Source: Limnoperna fortunei (lineage: Eukaryota; Mollusca; Bivalvia; Mytilida; Modiolidae). Taken from it: a DNA stretch of 64,000 nucleotides. This document shows positions 34,301-44,128 of the stretch, piece after piece (the first letter of the stretch is position 1; every line of letters starts with the position of its first letter). The stretch covers positions 47,135,644-47,199,643 of the forward strand of contig OX104113.1 in NCBI GenBank assembly GCA_944474755.1, given 5' to 3'. Position numbers and translations under genes: made by a program. Under the pieces are notes generated by a model that did no database searches, had not been told where the DNA came from, and saw only the letters and a program-made list of their open reading frames with translations.

Positions 34301-36649
34301 TTGTTTACATGTACTTGACTTTTGCTACGCAATCTGACACTTTTTGTTTTCAACAAGTGTCTTACGATGTTTGCAAAAGATCGCCAGCTTTCGTGACGTT
34401 CTATGGCATTTGCGCCTAAACCGCAAACGACATTACCCCAAGGTTTTCAAATGGACAATAATCGCTTGCTCCAAGTTACACCCATTCTAATTTTGGTCAA
34501 AATTTACCTTGGAAAATCGCTCTATCAAATTAAAAAACAGCATTTCAAAACGCTGAACAAATGTTAAAAAATAATTGCTGATTTCAATTTGCACCTTTTT
34601 AGGATCTACATAAGGAACATACGCGTTAAGAGGTTTTATTTGTCACTCAAAAAACGTCTGCTAAAACACACTGACTTGATCACATCTTCCTTTGTTTGAA
34701 GGAACACACAAAATGAAGAAAAATATATCGTTTTGCCTTTCGTTTAATTAGATACTTAAAGCATAAAAATGCAACATCGTTTAAAACGATGGCAATTTCG
34801 TGAGGTAAACATGCACGGAAAATTGGTACGTTTTTTGGCTTATTACGATGGGTGGTGACCAATTTCGATTCGTGTAACGAGAAATATTATTGGTGCAGCA
34901 TGAATTACCAATTATAAAAATTAATCAAAAGGACCGGGAACAAATATTGTGTCAGCTTACTACGGAATAATGTAGCGAAATGGTGAGTGCAATTGATCAC
35001 CGATGTCGAATAATGCATTTACTATTCTTGTGTCACAAACACCAAAATATCTTTTTCAATACATTTTTATTAGTTAGAAATTGTTATATATTTAAATATA
35101 CTTGTATTTTATTTACGAAACTTCTACATGCCTTTCTCCCAACCTTAAAAAATTTTATAGATGGCGCCGCTCTGCAAATCTGTACATCGACAAAGCACAC
35201 ACTTTTGTGTTGATTTTTATTTAATTAAACACGTAAAAAATAGAATGCAAAACCGCATGAAACGACGACCACACGATCGCATAAATAATCATTAAATCAC
35301 TTTAATCATAATAACGTCGTCAAATATTATTAGACTGGTGCCACTGTCAGTACTACATTTGTCGGTTCAGTGAACAGCTATCGCGAGGATTGCCAAATAT
35401 CGCGTTGATTTCCGAAACCAAAAAGTGTAACGAGTCTGTCTCTCGCGGATGAACATGGAATATTAGTTTAAATCGTAATATTAGTTATCAATTATACAGT
35501 AAATGAGACATAATACGAAAGGACATGTATAGTAAAGTTGTTCAAGATAAATGTGGTGCACCGATTCATGTAATTGATAGATTCCTCAAATGTGACCTAT
35601 ATTTTAAGAGCGTAAGGTTTGATTACACGCCGGTCGCAGTAGTTTCTATGTATTAGAGCGTTAGCAAGGGGAAAGTTTGCTACGCAACCTTCCCCAAAAA
35701 AACAAACAAAACAAGGAAAACTACATCCTCACAAGTCATGGTTTCTGTGTCCTCATGTGTCCACGAACACATGTTGATACAGAAACCCTGACTTGTGAGG
35801 ATGGGAAAACCAACAAAATGTGACACTCATAATAAAATAAGAGGCCAAATTGTGCGGGATTTTTTATGTGAAATCAACGTAATACATGTAACTATTAAAG
35901 TTTGTTTTTGCATACAAAAACGACATCTCCCCCGTTCCCCAGATTCGAAGTTGTAAGTTCCGTAACTCTACACAAAATTTTGAGGATAAAAGTTTCTTGG
36001 TAATATGCACAACTAAATGTGGTGTGCTTGCTACATACTAAAGTTTCGTTCAATTTGATGCAGCGGTTTCAGAAGAGTTAAGCGGAAACTATGATTTGTG
36101 ACAAATTTCTGGAAAAATTCGAACTTCAAAGAGCCATTTCTCCCACAAAATTTTGAGAATAAAAATTTCCTGGTAATGTGCACAACTACATATGGTGTAC
36201 TTGTTACATACCAAGTTTCGTAAAATTTGGTTGAGTAGTTTCAGAGGAGTTGAGCGGAATAACTTTGGGACGGACAGGACAAACACAATGTCTCTCCAGG
36301 AAGTGGGTGGAGACATAAATAGAATACAAGCAAGCCTGTTGGAAAAGCCGCGTTTGAAACAAATAGTATACAAGAAAGGGGGAACAATAACTATTTTAAT
36401 ACTTTTAATACATAATCCTAATGCGAATATAAGAGGATCGTGTGTATCAAGAAAACCTCTGGGACTAGTATAGATTTAAATGTTTTTGAAAATCTATATA
36501 GTGATATGAAGAATTGTTGTAAAAAAGGAAATCTAACTCATCATTTCTATATATATATATATATATTATTTTTATTTGTAATTGTATCAGTCTGCATCTG
36601 ACTGATCCAGCACTTATTAAACGAGATTGTTGTTGCTATTTATAGATTA

Positions 36650-36707
<58 letters not shown>

Positions 36708-39700
36708 AACGTAATATAATTTAAAAAAATAATTTACTTACTGTGACTGCATGACAAGTAACTTTGTCATCCTATATAATATATACAAAAATGCTGAATT
36801 AGATTACTGTCAGATTAATACGTATTGGTTACGAAAATTCCATCGTCACACGCTAGTACACATGTACTATGTCTATGTCTAAGATTCACCCCGGTTAATG
36901 AAGCTATATTTTAATATAGCGGATTTGGCCGAGGGGTCTAGACCGCTGGACATAGTGCAGGCGAATTGGTGCCACAGTGTCACAACGGTGTGAGTTCGAA
37001 TCCCGCTGAGGGAAAGCAAAAATTTGACAGTGTTAAAAATCTAATTCAAACAGTGTTGGGCTTAATTTGTAGACGTATATATATATATATATATATATAG
37101 ACCGCTGGACATAGTGCAGGCGAATTGGTGCCACAGTGTCACAACGGTGTGAGTTCGAATCCCGCTGAGGGAAAGCAAAAATTTGACAGTGTTAAAAATC
37201 TAATTCAAACAGTGTTGGGCTTAATTTGTAGACGTATATATAAATATTTGATATTAACCCTGTATTTCTGATGTTTCAGAAATCCGCTGGATAGATATAT
37301 TATATGGTTGTCACAATACATAGACGTTTGAATATAATTTACTTACTGTGACTGTATGACGAGTAACGTTGTCATCCTATATAATATATACAAAAATGCT
37401 GAATTAGATTACTGTCAGATTAATACGTATTGGTTACGAAAATTCCATCGTCACACGCTAGTACACATGTACTATGTCTATGTCTACGTTTCACACCGGT
37501 TAATGAAGCTATATTTTTATCTAGCGGATTTGGCCGAGGGGTCTAGACCGCTGGACATAGTGCAGGCGAATTTGTGCCACACTGTCACAACGGTGTGAGT
37601 TCGAATCCCGCTGAGGGAAAGCAAAAATTTGACAGTGTTAAAAATCTAATTCAAACAGTGTTGGGCTTAATTTGTAGATATATATATATATATATATATA
37701 TCGGATTGTCATACAGTCATAGTATAAAATAAACACACATAAATATACAGACGTCTCTATTTAGGCCGAATTTTACTGCCGTTATAATCCGAAGTTAGTT
37801 TTGTGATTTGTCGGATTAACGGCAGAATTCAGTCCTATTGCTCGCCAAAAAAGCGAGGGTACGATTATTCGTTCTAGTCTCTATTACGAATATTCCATCT
37901 GCAGAGCTGCCCAAATCGTCCCGGGTTGCTGGATAAGGGATGCCCACTAGTTTTGAGGGTGGGGAAGGGGGGGTTGTGTCAAGTCTTAATGTAGAAAGCC
38001 TGGCCGCGGATCATTTACTAATTATATATAACGTGTTTGGAGTGTGCCGCGCTCCTTGCAAGCTAGATGTTTTTTGTAGATTTTGAGAAGAGTAGGCTCG
38101 TTGTAGCCTGAACTAGAGGCTCCCAGGAGCCTGTAATCGCTCACCTGGAATCCATATGACTTAAACTATATTAAAATTTTTGAAATTAACAGTTTCAGTC
38201 TAGTTGTTATAGCTTTTAAGTTACTGTGCAAAAACTAAACATTTCTTCAAAAAATTTGTTAAATACAATAACTCCTATAAGGTGCCATCCACAATTTCTG
38301 AAAATTAAATGGTTTTTAGGCATTGTCCTTTAGGGTACTTTAGAAATTTACAGTTTTACTCTACTAATAGGTGTGTTATAGACTAATTTATAATTAAAAA
38401 ACTGTTCATTTGTCCAAATTCATAATGAAAGGGCAATAACTCCTATAAAGAGTCATCTTGCAATTTTCGGACTAAGCAATCATTTGTAGGGCTTCTATTG
38501 CTGATCATTTGTGCAATTTACAGTTTTAATCTAGCTACTATAGTTTTCAAGTTACAGGACAAAAATGGAAAATTTCATAACAAAATTGTCATTTACAGGC
38601 AATAACCCCTATAAGGAGTCATCTGACAATTTCAGACCAATTAAATGAATTGTAGGGTTTTTTTGCTGATCATTTTTGCAATTTATTATTTCACTCAAAT
38701 TCAAGCCCTGTCTGCTTTATCTAACAATTTTGGACTACATGTTAGTAATAATTTGTAGGCCTTCCTGGCTGGCCGTTTGTGAATTTTACAATTATGGCAT
38801 ATTTAAGTTACAGGGCTAAAACAAAAAATTTTTAATAAAGGGCAATAACTCCTGTTATGACTATTTTTTTTTTACTAATTTTTGCCTTAGAAATTAAAGA
38901 ACTGTAATATTAAAAGTAAAACTGTAAAAAGCAAAAAAATAAACATAAGGACAAGGCCTACTAATCATTTTATGTTTTCTGAAATTTTCCTTGCCCTTTA
39001 ATAACAATTTTGGTAAATTTGCATTGTTTGCCCTGTAACTTAAATGTCCTAACAGCTACAGTGAAACTGTAAATTGTACAAATTATCAACAAAGCAGGTT
39101 GACAAATCATTGCTTGGTCCAAAATAATGTTTTTCGACTACTGGTTTTGCCCTTTAATAATGAATTTGGACAAAATAATCTGTTTTCCATGTGAGTGATT
39201 ACAGGCTCCTGTGCGCCTCTCGTTATTCAAAATTCCATCTTTCTACTGACTAAACAGTCTGTCAGATTTCTTTTTTTCACATTCAACAATATACATGTAT
39301 GACCATATTTAGGCCCCTATAGAAAAAATATTTTGATGCATGCTTTGTCTTTATTTTCTGTTTCTGTACATGTACACTGGGTCCAGAAGAATCCTAGTCA
39401 ACTCGTACCTCAACCAACTCGTACCATACCAACTCATACCTTTGCATTATTTGGTAGAATGAAAAGTGACTCAATCTGAAAATTGCTGAAATTTTCTCAA
39501 TGGTAAATTAAAGTTTATTTATTTCCTAGTCCAGGTAACTGCTGAGGAATGTTAGAAAGGTATTCAAATCACAGAAATGTTAGTGTTTTCGACTATAGGC
39601 ATAGCCAAAACATTTACTACTGTTCTACCTGAAGATCCATTTAGCCACCCACACTGCAGCAGAAGTTGGTTTGCGGAGATCCTGCTGCTTATATACAAAT

Positions 39701-42700
39701 CCTACAACTTGAAACATTTTGCCTGTATGTATTTCATAGTGGATCTCTGCTGCCGACTAAGTTTGGATTCTGTAATCATTATTAGTTGTGTGGATAGAAT
39801 AGCGGCGGCTTCTTCTTGTAGTTTTGGAACTAGCAGATAAAAGGGCTCCTTCCATCGTCGGATCTCTTGTTAATGCGACGCTGCCACACTTCAACATCTT
39901 CGTTCATTCTGGTGGGTTGAGTGTAACTTGACCAGTCCATGGCTCGACAGGACAAACATTGTTGGTCACCATACTGCACAAGTTGCTGTACTAGATCTGT
40001 CTAGTCCTTTTAGCTTTGTAAAAGCTGGACGAATATGTTCGGCTGGTAGTCCATGGTAAAGTAAAACTTGAAATTGTTAAGTACACAATTTGCTGACAAG
40101 AGAAAAATAAGTTATTGGATCCCTTTCTTTGAAAATAATTGTTGCATAATCTATTCTCATAGATATAATAACTCATATACCCAAGCCTCAAAAGAAAGTT
40201 GTTCATAACTGTTGTTGAAATTTTATCTGTAAATTTGAAATACAAATAAAAAATGCAAAAAATTTGTATTTTTTTTTAAATATACTGCAAAATAATTGTA
40301 AAAGGTTCGAATATTTTAATATATTTTTATCTAATATATAGTATATATTTTTAATATTTAGAACATTCTGTACAGATTTATATGGTGGCATATATCTGCC
40401 ACCACATATCACTTAATTAAGTCGACATATTTTCGGAAATATGTCAACATGCTACATAATTAAGTCAACATAATACTAAATTAAGTCATCATTATCAGAT
40501 TAGAAAAAAAGAGGGAAAATGCGCTGTTTGAACAAAATGTGCCATCTACTTTTCCACTTATTTATCTTGCAAGTAGACATAATTATGAATTAAATGGACA
40601 TAATTTTCTGATTAAGTCGACATAATTTTATGATTAAGTCAACTTAATTTTCTGTTTAAGTCGACATAAGTTTTTGATTATGTCGACATAATTAAGTCCA
40701 CATAATCAGTCTGATCATTAAGTCGACATAATTATCTACCATTTAACTTGAAAGGGGGGGTTTAGTTTAGAAGTTGAAATTCCAAGACCTCAATGAGAGA
40801 ATCATGGCAGAAATGAGACCCGAGCCAGCAGTATGTCGTGGCTCGTCTAGAGGTTAAGCCCTCTTGAATCATGTTTCATGAAAATCCATTGAGGGGTTTA
40901 GGAGGAGTTGCGGACAATATATGGGTACCCTTAGGTGTAACGGAAGGACGGACGGACGGACAGACACCCCTATCACTATATACCCCCAATTTTCAAGCGG
41001 GGGGGGGGGGGAATAAAAAGGGAACTTGAAACTATATTTTTGTATTATAGAATAGTCATATGCACACACTTTGCATCCGTCGTCATATTGCGTCCATGGT
41101 GAACTAGCTGCGTCTCTAATTATAAATAGCTTCATACAATATTAATTGATCAGAGTGGTGACCAATCTAATGTTATAACTAATATGCATTTAAATAGGAG
41201 GTTATTTTTCAAGTTTATATTTGATAAGGTAAAATTCCTATTTTGTGATTTTAATATTCAAATCCAACTACTGTCAGACAGCGTCGATTATCTTTTTTTA
41301 AAGATAGTACTTATTTGTATATTCGGTGGTTGAAAAATGGCATACTGCATGGACATTACTCTTTAGCATCCGCGTGTTCCTGTCCAGCAGCGGGATAATC
41401 ACTTTCATGTTTACTTGCACATTGATATATGGACCTTTTTGACCAGAAGAATTCTGATTTTGAATCTTTTACGGACGCCATGGTGGTTCAACTCCAATGT
41501 TGGTAAACTTTTCATTCCTGATTTACTAAAGAGTGACCGAGTCAGGATTTAGCGCTCGATCAGTTATAATGAGAGCCCAGCATTGAATTTATGAAGTAAT
41601 CGTTAAATTTTAAATGATTTTAAACCCATTAAATAATTTATCGGACGCTTTTTAGTAAATCAGGGGTGGTAACCCAAGGCTAAAACCACCATGGCATTCG
41701 TAACAGCCCGAGAATCATATTAAAAAAACCTGGCCGCCAAAATTGCCAAAACACTTGTAAAAAATAATTGAAAATCACAATTTGGTCCGATTTTCATGAG
41801 GATTTCTTTTAGTATAATTTTTTAATTTATGTGCAGTATCGGGAGGGGACTTCTTTTGTGTTATGCATCCCCAACACAGGATTACTAGTTATATATGTTT
41901 TCTTTTTTTCTCAGTTATGTTTCCCGTAGTTTTAAGAGGTCTTATTTGTGTTAAAACCTAACACCACGTATAGGTAACTCGCATACGGTTACCATACAAT
42001 ACAAAACTTATAAGTTTTCACCTAATCATGCTAATTAACGGCTCATACAAGTGAAATTTAATCAGTTCCGGCAAAATAGCATGGCAGGCTATTTTGCCGG
42101 TTACGGCAAAATAGCAACAGCCAAGAAATTTTTTTTTATTTTTATGACACGTAGCGATATAAAATATAATTTTTAATGCGTCGCGACAAATTTGTTTTTT
42201 CAAAATTAGCACTATTTTGTATGGCAGCAAGTTTTCTTCAGAATATTTGTTTCTTCTGTAGTAGGTATGATTATGTCCCCTGTTTAACTATTTTTGATAA
42301 TTATTATTTTGGTTCAGAGTATTTAATTTATTTCATTTTGGCTTTATTTTGGAATGGTTAATGTTTTCATATCATTTATTTTTGACATATATAAAGGTTA
42401 ATTTGCAGGTTCTTCATTGTGGCTATACCTTTTAAATTGATGGTCAATATCTTCAAGGAATTTTCAGTTTTATATTGATCAATGATTTAAGAGGGCTTAA
42501 CCTCTATACGAGCCACGACATACTGCTGGCTCGGGTCTCATTTCTGCCATGATTCTCTCATTAAGGTCTTGGAATTTCAACTTCTAAACCATGCCCCCCC
42601 CCCCCCCTTTCAAGTTCAATGGTAGATAATTATGTCGACTTAATAATCAGATAGATTATGTGGACTTAATTATGTCGACATAATCAAAAAATTATGTCGA

Positions 42701-43372
42701 CTTAAACAGAAAATTAAGTTGACTTAATCATAAAATTATGTCGACTTAATCAGAAAATTATGTCGACTTAATCAGAAAATTATGTCCACTTAATTCATAA
42801 TTATGTCTACTTGCACGATAAATAAGTGGAAAAGTAGATGGCACATTCTGTTCAAACAGCGCATTTTCCCTCTTTTTTCTAATCTGATAATAATGACTTA
42901 ATTCAGTATTATGTTGACTTAATTATGTAGCATGTTGACATATTTCCGAAAATATCTCGACTTAATTAAGTGATATGTGGTGGCAGATATATGCCACCAT
43001 AGATTTACTATTAAAATGCAAAGGTACGAGTTGGTAGGGTACGAGTTGACCTGCACCCGGTCCAGAATAACTAACTGCTGACAATTCATTTAAGTGTGCT
43101 ATATGATCATTAATTTTTTTGGCATGGCTTTATATACTCACAGCATGAAATGTCAACAAACGTCAGGTAGACCTATGGTTCCAAGTTCATTATCTGGGAC
43201 GATTACAGCAGATTACATCGAACGGGGATATTAGATATACTGCAACAAACGAGTCTTTTCAATTGTTATACCACAAACAAAGATTACTTACACAATGTTC
43301 AAGTTGAATTATATCTTTTGAATAATATCTGTAGAGTCTGTCACACTTTGTACCACAATTGATGCATTTCAT
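22880..43372 (-). CDS. ARV1: ARV1, ER lipid-homeostasis membrane protein, complete, 6 exons
   Basis: ARV1 is an ER membrane protein needed for sterol distribution and GPI-anchor synthesis. The exons in transcript order are 43372-43292, 32861-32742, 31487-31325, 23899-23821, 23579-23437 and 22992-22880. They total 699 bases with one open frame, giving 232 aa plus stop; human ARV1 is about 271 aa. Residues 3-6 (CINC) and a second CxxC formed across the first splice (C|AEC) make the zinc-ribbon of the ARV1 homology domain. This is followed by LVDKYIEFDPVIICLDALLL, the family signature. Later exons give KILVIPAVLWGY and SNVQALRV, matching the human membrane region, with about four hydrophobic segments. 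The start ATG at 43372-43370 is the first in frame, with an in-frame TGA at 43396-43394 upstream and A at -3. The gene spans 20.5 kb because introns 1 and 3 are full of mobile elements. Confidence 0.93.
23437..23579 (-). CDS. ARV1: ARV1 exon 5: conserved membrane region
   Basis: A 143-base exon, phase 2 to 1 (acceptor TTATTGTAG, donor GCG|GTATGT). It reads ARGILLSNFGKILVIPAVLW and then VCASNVQALR, closely matching the human LLSSYGKLLLIPAVIW and TSNFQAIR segments. Confidence 0.93.
23821..23899 (-). CDS. ARV1: ARV1 exon 4: membrane segment
   Basis: A 79-base exon, phase 1 to 2 (acceptor CATTTTAG, donor AAG|GTAATA). It encodes LLVCVVVILAAFMIARKV, a membrane helix. It is identified by phase fit and position between exons 3 and 5. 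Confidence 0.87.
24503..25764. mobile_element. Foldback element with CGAGTTAAAC-type arms (ARV1 intron 3)
   Basis: The left arm (24503-24670) is a string of GAGTTAAACTTCGAGTT-like units. The right arm (about 25650-25764) carries the same units in reverse complement (AACTCGAAATGTAACT, TCTAACTCGATAATCTACTC). The interior holds a poly-T/poly-G stretch near 24840 and a (TTA)n microsatellite at 25351-25381, and no gene. Confidence 0.65.
25351..25381. repeat. (TTA)n microsatellite
   Basis: About ten perfect trinucleotide units inside the foldback element. Confidence 0.9.
26100..27834 (-). pseudogene. Decayed LINE (ORF1 coiled coil and endonuclease)
   Basis: Read on the minus strand, 27727-27140 gives a coiled-coil ORF1-like segment (KESLIAENEALQSEN, then KIEQQQIKSEIGYLNA). 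It is interrupted by the MITE at 27337-27662. Farther on, 26690-26100 gives apurinic-type endonuclease text: KADYIESICYEADFIC, YRNDRNSSGSGVMVYV, then SEPTRIGNIRQS and LDPFLA. Stops and frameshifts are frequent. No reverse transcriptase part was seen, so it is truncated. It lies in ARV1 intron 3 in the same orientation as ARV1. Confidence 0.7.
27337..27662. mobile_element. MULE-type MITE inserted in LINE ORF1
   Basis: Arms of about 90 bases: left from CATCGTCGGAACCCACGTCC, right ending GGGTTTCCGACGATG. Loop about 130 bases. The flanks share TTGTAGCTTC immediately outside both ends, a 9-10 base target duplication of the kind made by Mutator-like elements. The LINE coiled-coil frame resumes on the other side. 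Confidence 0.8.
28744..29264 (+). mobile_element. SINE, type S1 (about 0.5 kb)
   Basis: GC-richer than its surroundings. It starts near GGCCCCGTGCGGGATCCGGG. Its end is CTGAATATAGCTGAAATATT, then GGGCGTTAAACACCATTAAT and an (ATCA)n tail. This 3' end occurs in many bivalve SINEs. Fragments of the same type occur at 16186-16405 (-), 37912-38100 (+), 45783-45842 (-) and 56545-56612 (+). Confidence 0.75.
29447..29560. mobile_element. Palindromic MITE, copy 2
   Basis: The left arm TAATTAAAATTATATCTTTC and CACTTGCTCCCCCTTTTT are mirrored by AGGAGCAAGTGAAATATTTA and ATTTTAATTAGATT. The arms cover nearly the whole 114 bases, leaving a loop around GTCGCTCCTAAAAGGCAGTGAC. Confidence 0.85.
29660..31210. 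mobile_element. 1.5 kb inverted-repeat element (GGCC-poly A-TTAGCTTCTCAGGCC)
   Basis: The left end at 29671-29704 has ATTATTAGCTTCTCAGGCC. The right end at 31175-31208 is GGCCTGAGAAGCTAATGATT, its reverse complement. A second internal GGCCTGAGAAGC lies near 31090. The interior contains another foldback element (30125-30855). It sits in ARV1 intron 3. No coding capacity recognised. Confidence 0.65.
30125..30855. mobile_element. Foldback element with GTCCGAGTTGTCC arms, nested
   Basis: The left end is GGAATGCGAGACAACTCGGA with more GGACCG-type units to about 30200. The right end (30790-30855) repeats GAGTTGTCCTA and ends GTCCGAGTTGTCTGCGTTCC. A diverged related segment is seen at 44376-44460. 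The interior is AT-rich without a gene. Confidence 0.65.
31325..31487 (-). CDS. ARV1: ARV1 exon 3: cytosolic/first hydrophobic region
   Basis: A 163-base exon, phase 0 to 1 (acceptor TTTCAACAG, donor TCAG|GTAGTA). It reads KLTSILLLFDAYTKLVHQRQ, then EWDLYFNYFLAFS. This corresponds to the family KL..L.L..AY and KEWDFY segments. Confidence 0.9.
31679..31885 (+). mobile_element. SINE, type S2 (degenerate)
   Basis: The order of landmarks matches the intact copy at 49232-49498: GGTCTCGGTG head, GGGTACTCCGGCATTCTCC, CCAATAAAACCAG, then ATAGCTAAAAAATACTGA. It is highly diverged. Confidence 0.55.
32742..32861 (-). CDS. ARV1: ARV1 exon 2: end of zinc ribbon and conserved DPV motif
   Basis: A 120-base phase 0-0 exon (acceptor CTTTTGTAG, donor CAG|GTATAA). 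It encodes AECKELVDKYIEFDPVII, then CLDALLLKREAFQHVL. VDKYIE(F/Y)DPVII is the strongest ARV1 signature. Confidence 0.94.
33733..33950 (+). mobile_element. SINE, type S2, tRNA-derived
   Basis: The head TTGCCGAGTGGTTAAGGAAG is a tRNA A-box-like start. The tail is CAATAAAAACAGGACGCC, then ATAGTTGAAAAATTGCTGAA and AGTGGCATTAAACAATAACA. The B box is degraded (GTTTGAGTCTTA). Confidence 0.75.
33963..34066. repeat. Hairpin MITE-like palindrome
   Basis: The left arm GATTTACATGTGCTTTCGAA, then GGGTCGATTTTGTTATA, is mirrored by TATAACAAGATCAACCC and TTCAAAAGCGCATGTAAATC around a loop of about 15 bases. Confidence 0.7.
34535..34680. repeat. Block shared with 62.58-62.70 kb
   Basis: Text such as TTTGCACC-TTT-AGGATCTA and ATTTCAAAACGCTGAA resembles 62580-62700 (TTTGCACCATTGTGGATCTA, ATTTCAAAATGTTGAA) in the same orientation. 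A dispersed repeat of unknown family. Confidence 0.45.
35724..35803. repeat. Hairpin palindrome, about 36-base arms
   Basis: CATCCTCACAAGTCA and TTTCTGTGTCCTCATGTGT are mirrored by ACACATGTTGATACAGAAA and TGACTTGTGAGGATG with a short loop. Likely a MITE remnant. Confidence 0.7.
35960..36300. repeat. Two-unit tandem repeat, 173-base period
   Basis: CACAAAATTTTGAGGATAAA near 35971 recurs as CACAAAATTTTGAGAATAAA near 36144, each followed by a TGCACAACTA segment and GTTTCG...TTTCAGA. It ends GGGACGGACAGGACAAAC, the common mollusc GGACGGACAG type of repeat. Confidence 0.65.
36549..36704. repeat. (TA)n microsatellites
   Basis: Two long TA runs at about 36549-36568 and 36650-36704, next to the tRNA-like repeat cluster. 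Further TA runs lie at 37077-37098 and 37678-37701. Confidence 0.9.
36731..37680 (+). repeat. Triplicated tRNA-like SINE unit separated by TA runs
   Basis: Unit A spans 36731-37075, a truncated unit B 37099-37240, and unit C 37336-37680. Each contains TTTGGCCGAGGGGTCTAGAC (B starts just inside) and GTGTGAGTTCGAATCCCGCT. These resemble the A and B boxes of a polymerase III promoter, followed by a shared tail ending GTGTTGGGCTTAATTTGTAG. Near-identity of the copies points to recent duplication. Confidence 0.75.
37912..38100 (+). mobile_element. SINE fragment, type S1
   Basis: CCCGGGTTGCTGGATAAGGG, GTCAAGTCTTAATGTAGAAA-like, CCTGGCCGCGGATCATTTAC and GTGCCGCGCTCCTTGCAAG parallel the middle of the S1 copy at 28744-29264. 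It is cut by the hairpin-ended element that follows. Confidence 0.55.
38112..39233. mobile_element. Hairpin-ended element, copy 4, with two inverted 3' ends
   Basis: The left end is GAGGCTCCCAGGAGCCTGTA then TCGCTCACCTGG, the reverse complement of the family 3' end. The right end is GTGAGTGATTACAGGCTCCT then GTGCGCCTC, a forward 3' end. Units with GGCAATAACTCCTATAA lie in the left part, and the opposite orientation (TTGCCCTTTAATAACAATTT) appears right of about 38900. The copy is therefore a foldback of two 3' halves. Confidence 0.7.
39376..39448 (+). repeat. Outer arm of large inverted repeat (left)
   Basis: AGTCAACTCGTACC and CCAACTCATACCTTTGCATT are mirrored at 43016-43070 (AATGCAAAGGTACGAGTTGG, ACGAGTTGACC, GGTCCAGAATAA). 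About 930 bases separate it from the inner arm at 40381, against only 15 bases on the right. The left side therefore probably carries an insertion. Confidence 0.65.
40381..43001. mobile_element. Large foldback element with GTCGAC minisatellite arms (ARV1 intron 1)
   Basis: The left arm (40381-40870) opens TATGGTGGCATATATCTGCC. The right arm (42487-43001) closes GGCAGATATATGCCACCATA. Both arms contain many AATTATGTCGACTTAATC-like units of about 20 bases, a poly-G/poly-C run, and a unique stretch (GAGACCCGAGCCAGCAGTAT and its complement). The 1.6 kb centre has a GGACGGACGGACGGACAG tract, a smaller inverted repeat at about 41470-41700 and a GGCAAAATAGC hairpin at about 42066-42101, but no recognisable gene. 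Confidence 0.8.
43016..43070 (-). repeat. Outer arm of large inverted repeat (right)
   Basis: The reverse complement of 39376-39448, lying 15 bases outside the inner arm and about 220 bases before ARV1 exon 1 (within intron 1). Confidence 0.65.
43292..43372 (-). CDS. ARV1: ARV1 exon 1: first part of zinc ribbon
   Basis: 27 codons, MKCINCGTKC then LYRYYSKDIIQLEHC, ending in phase 0 at donor GTAAGT. The CINC and final C correspond to the first CxxC and third Cys of the ARV1 homology domain; LYRYYS matches the family LYRDY motif. Confidence 0.9.
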
Positions 43373-44083
43373 GTTTACACCGGATATTGAACCTCAGAAA
43401 ACGGCCAAGTGTCGGTCTTTAAAATATCCGTACGAAATTTGTATGTGAAGAATACTTATTGTGTGTTTATTGCACTAAAGTTATTTGCCGGTATCGATAA
43501 AACGAATATTTTTTTTTTAAGTTGACATGGAAAGAACATTTGGAAGCAAGTAAACGTATACGTTTCCTGTCCAATTGGGATTTTATGTTTATAGTTTTTA
43601 ATACATTTCCGGTGTTGGAGAATGCAGACAGCTAATGATGAAAAACCCAAGTAAATGTATTTTCTTTATTATTTAAGAATGGAAACAGGTTGTTTCAGTC
43701 ACAAACATTTAGTAATCAAACATCTTAAGTTATATCCAAAGAGAATTTGGACAGTGGAACCGAACGTTCTGCAAGACAACACGGGTCTATCACTTTTTGT
43801 ACTCATATTTGTACTACAAATTGACGACTTTCCAATTTAAAAAACGCCACCTATTGCCGACTACCGGTACTAAGCCGCACTTTGTCCTGTTGAAATGGAC
43901 AATTGTCTTTGATAAATTTTCACGCTTCAGTTGAATGACAGGTGTCAATATCTGAGTGAGGAATGTTATTAAAACTGCCTGCTGTGTAAACGTGATCGTT
44001 AATTAATTAACCAATGTTCATTACCCTATTTACCTGATGCTAATTGGAGGTAGAAACCCAGCTGTTTTATTGCTTGAATCAGG

Positions 44084-44128
44084 GACAGTCTATACTAAGT
44101 ATAAGTATAGACTGTCCCTGCTTGAATA
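44084..44128. repeat. Hairpin GGGACAGTCTATACT with TGCTTGAAT direct repeats
   Basis: AGGGACAGTCTATAC and GTATAGACTGTCCCT form a perfect stem around a nine-base loop. Similar TGCTTGAAT words sit on both sides. It lies in the ARV1/POP7 intergenic region. Confidence 0.75.

Noticed and set aside
36920..37012. tRNA gene
   Set aside because: Box-like words are present, but the acceptor stem does not pair and the unit is repeated with a common SINE-like tail.
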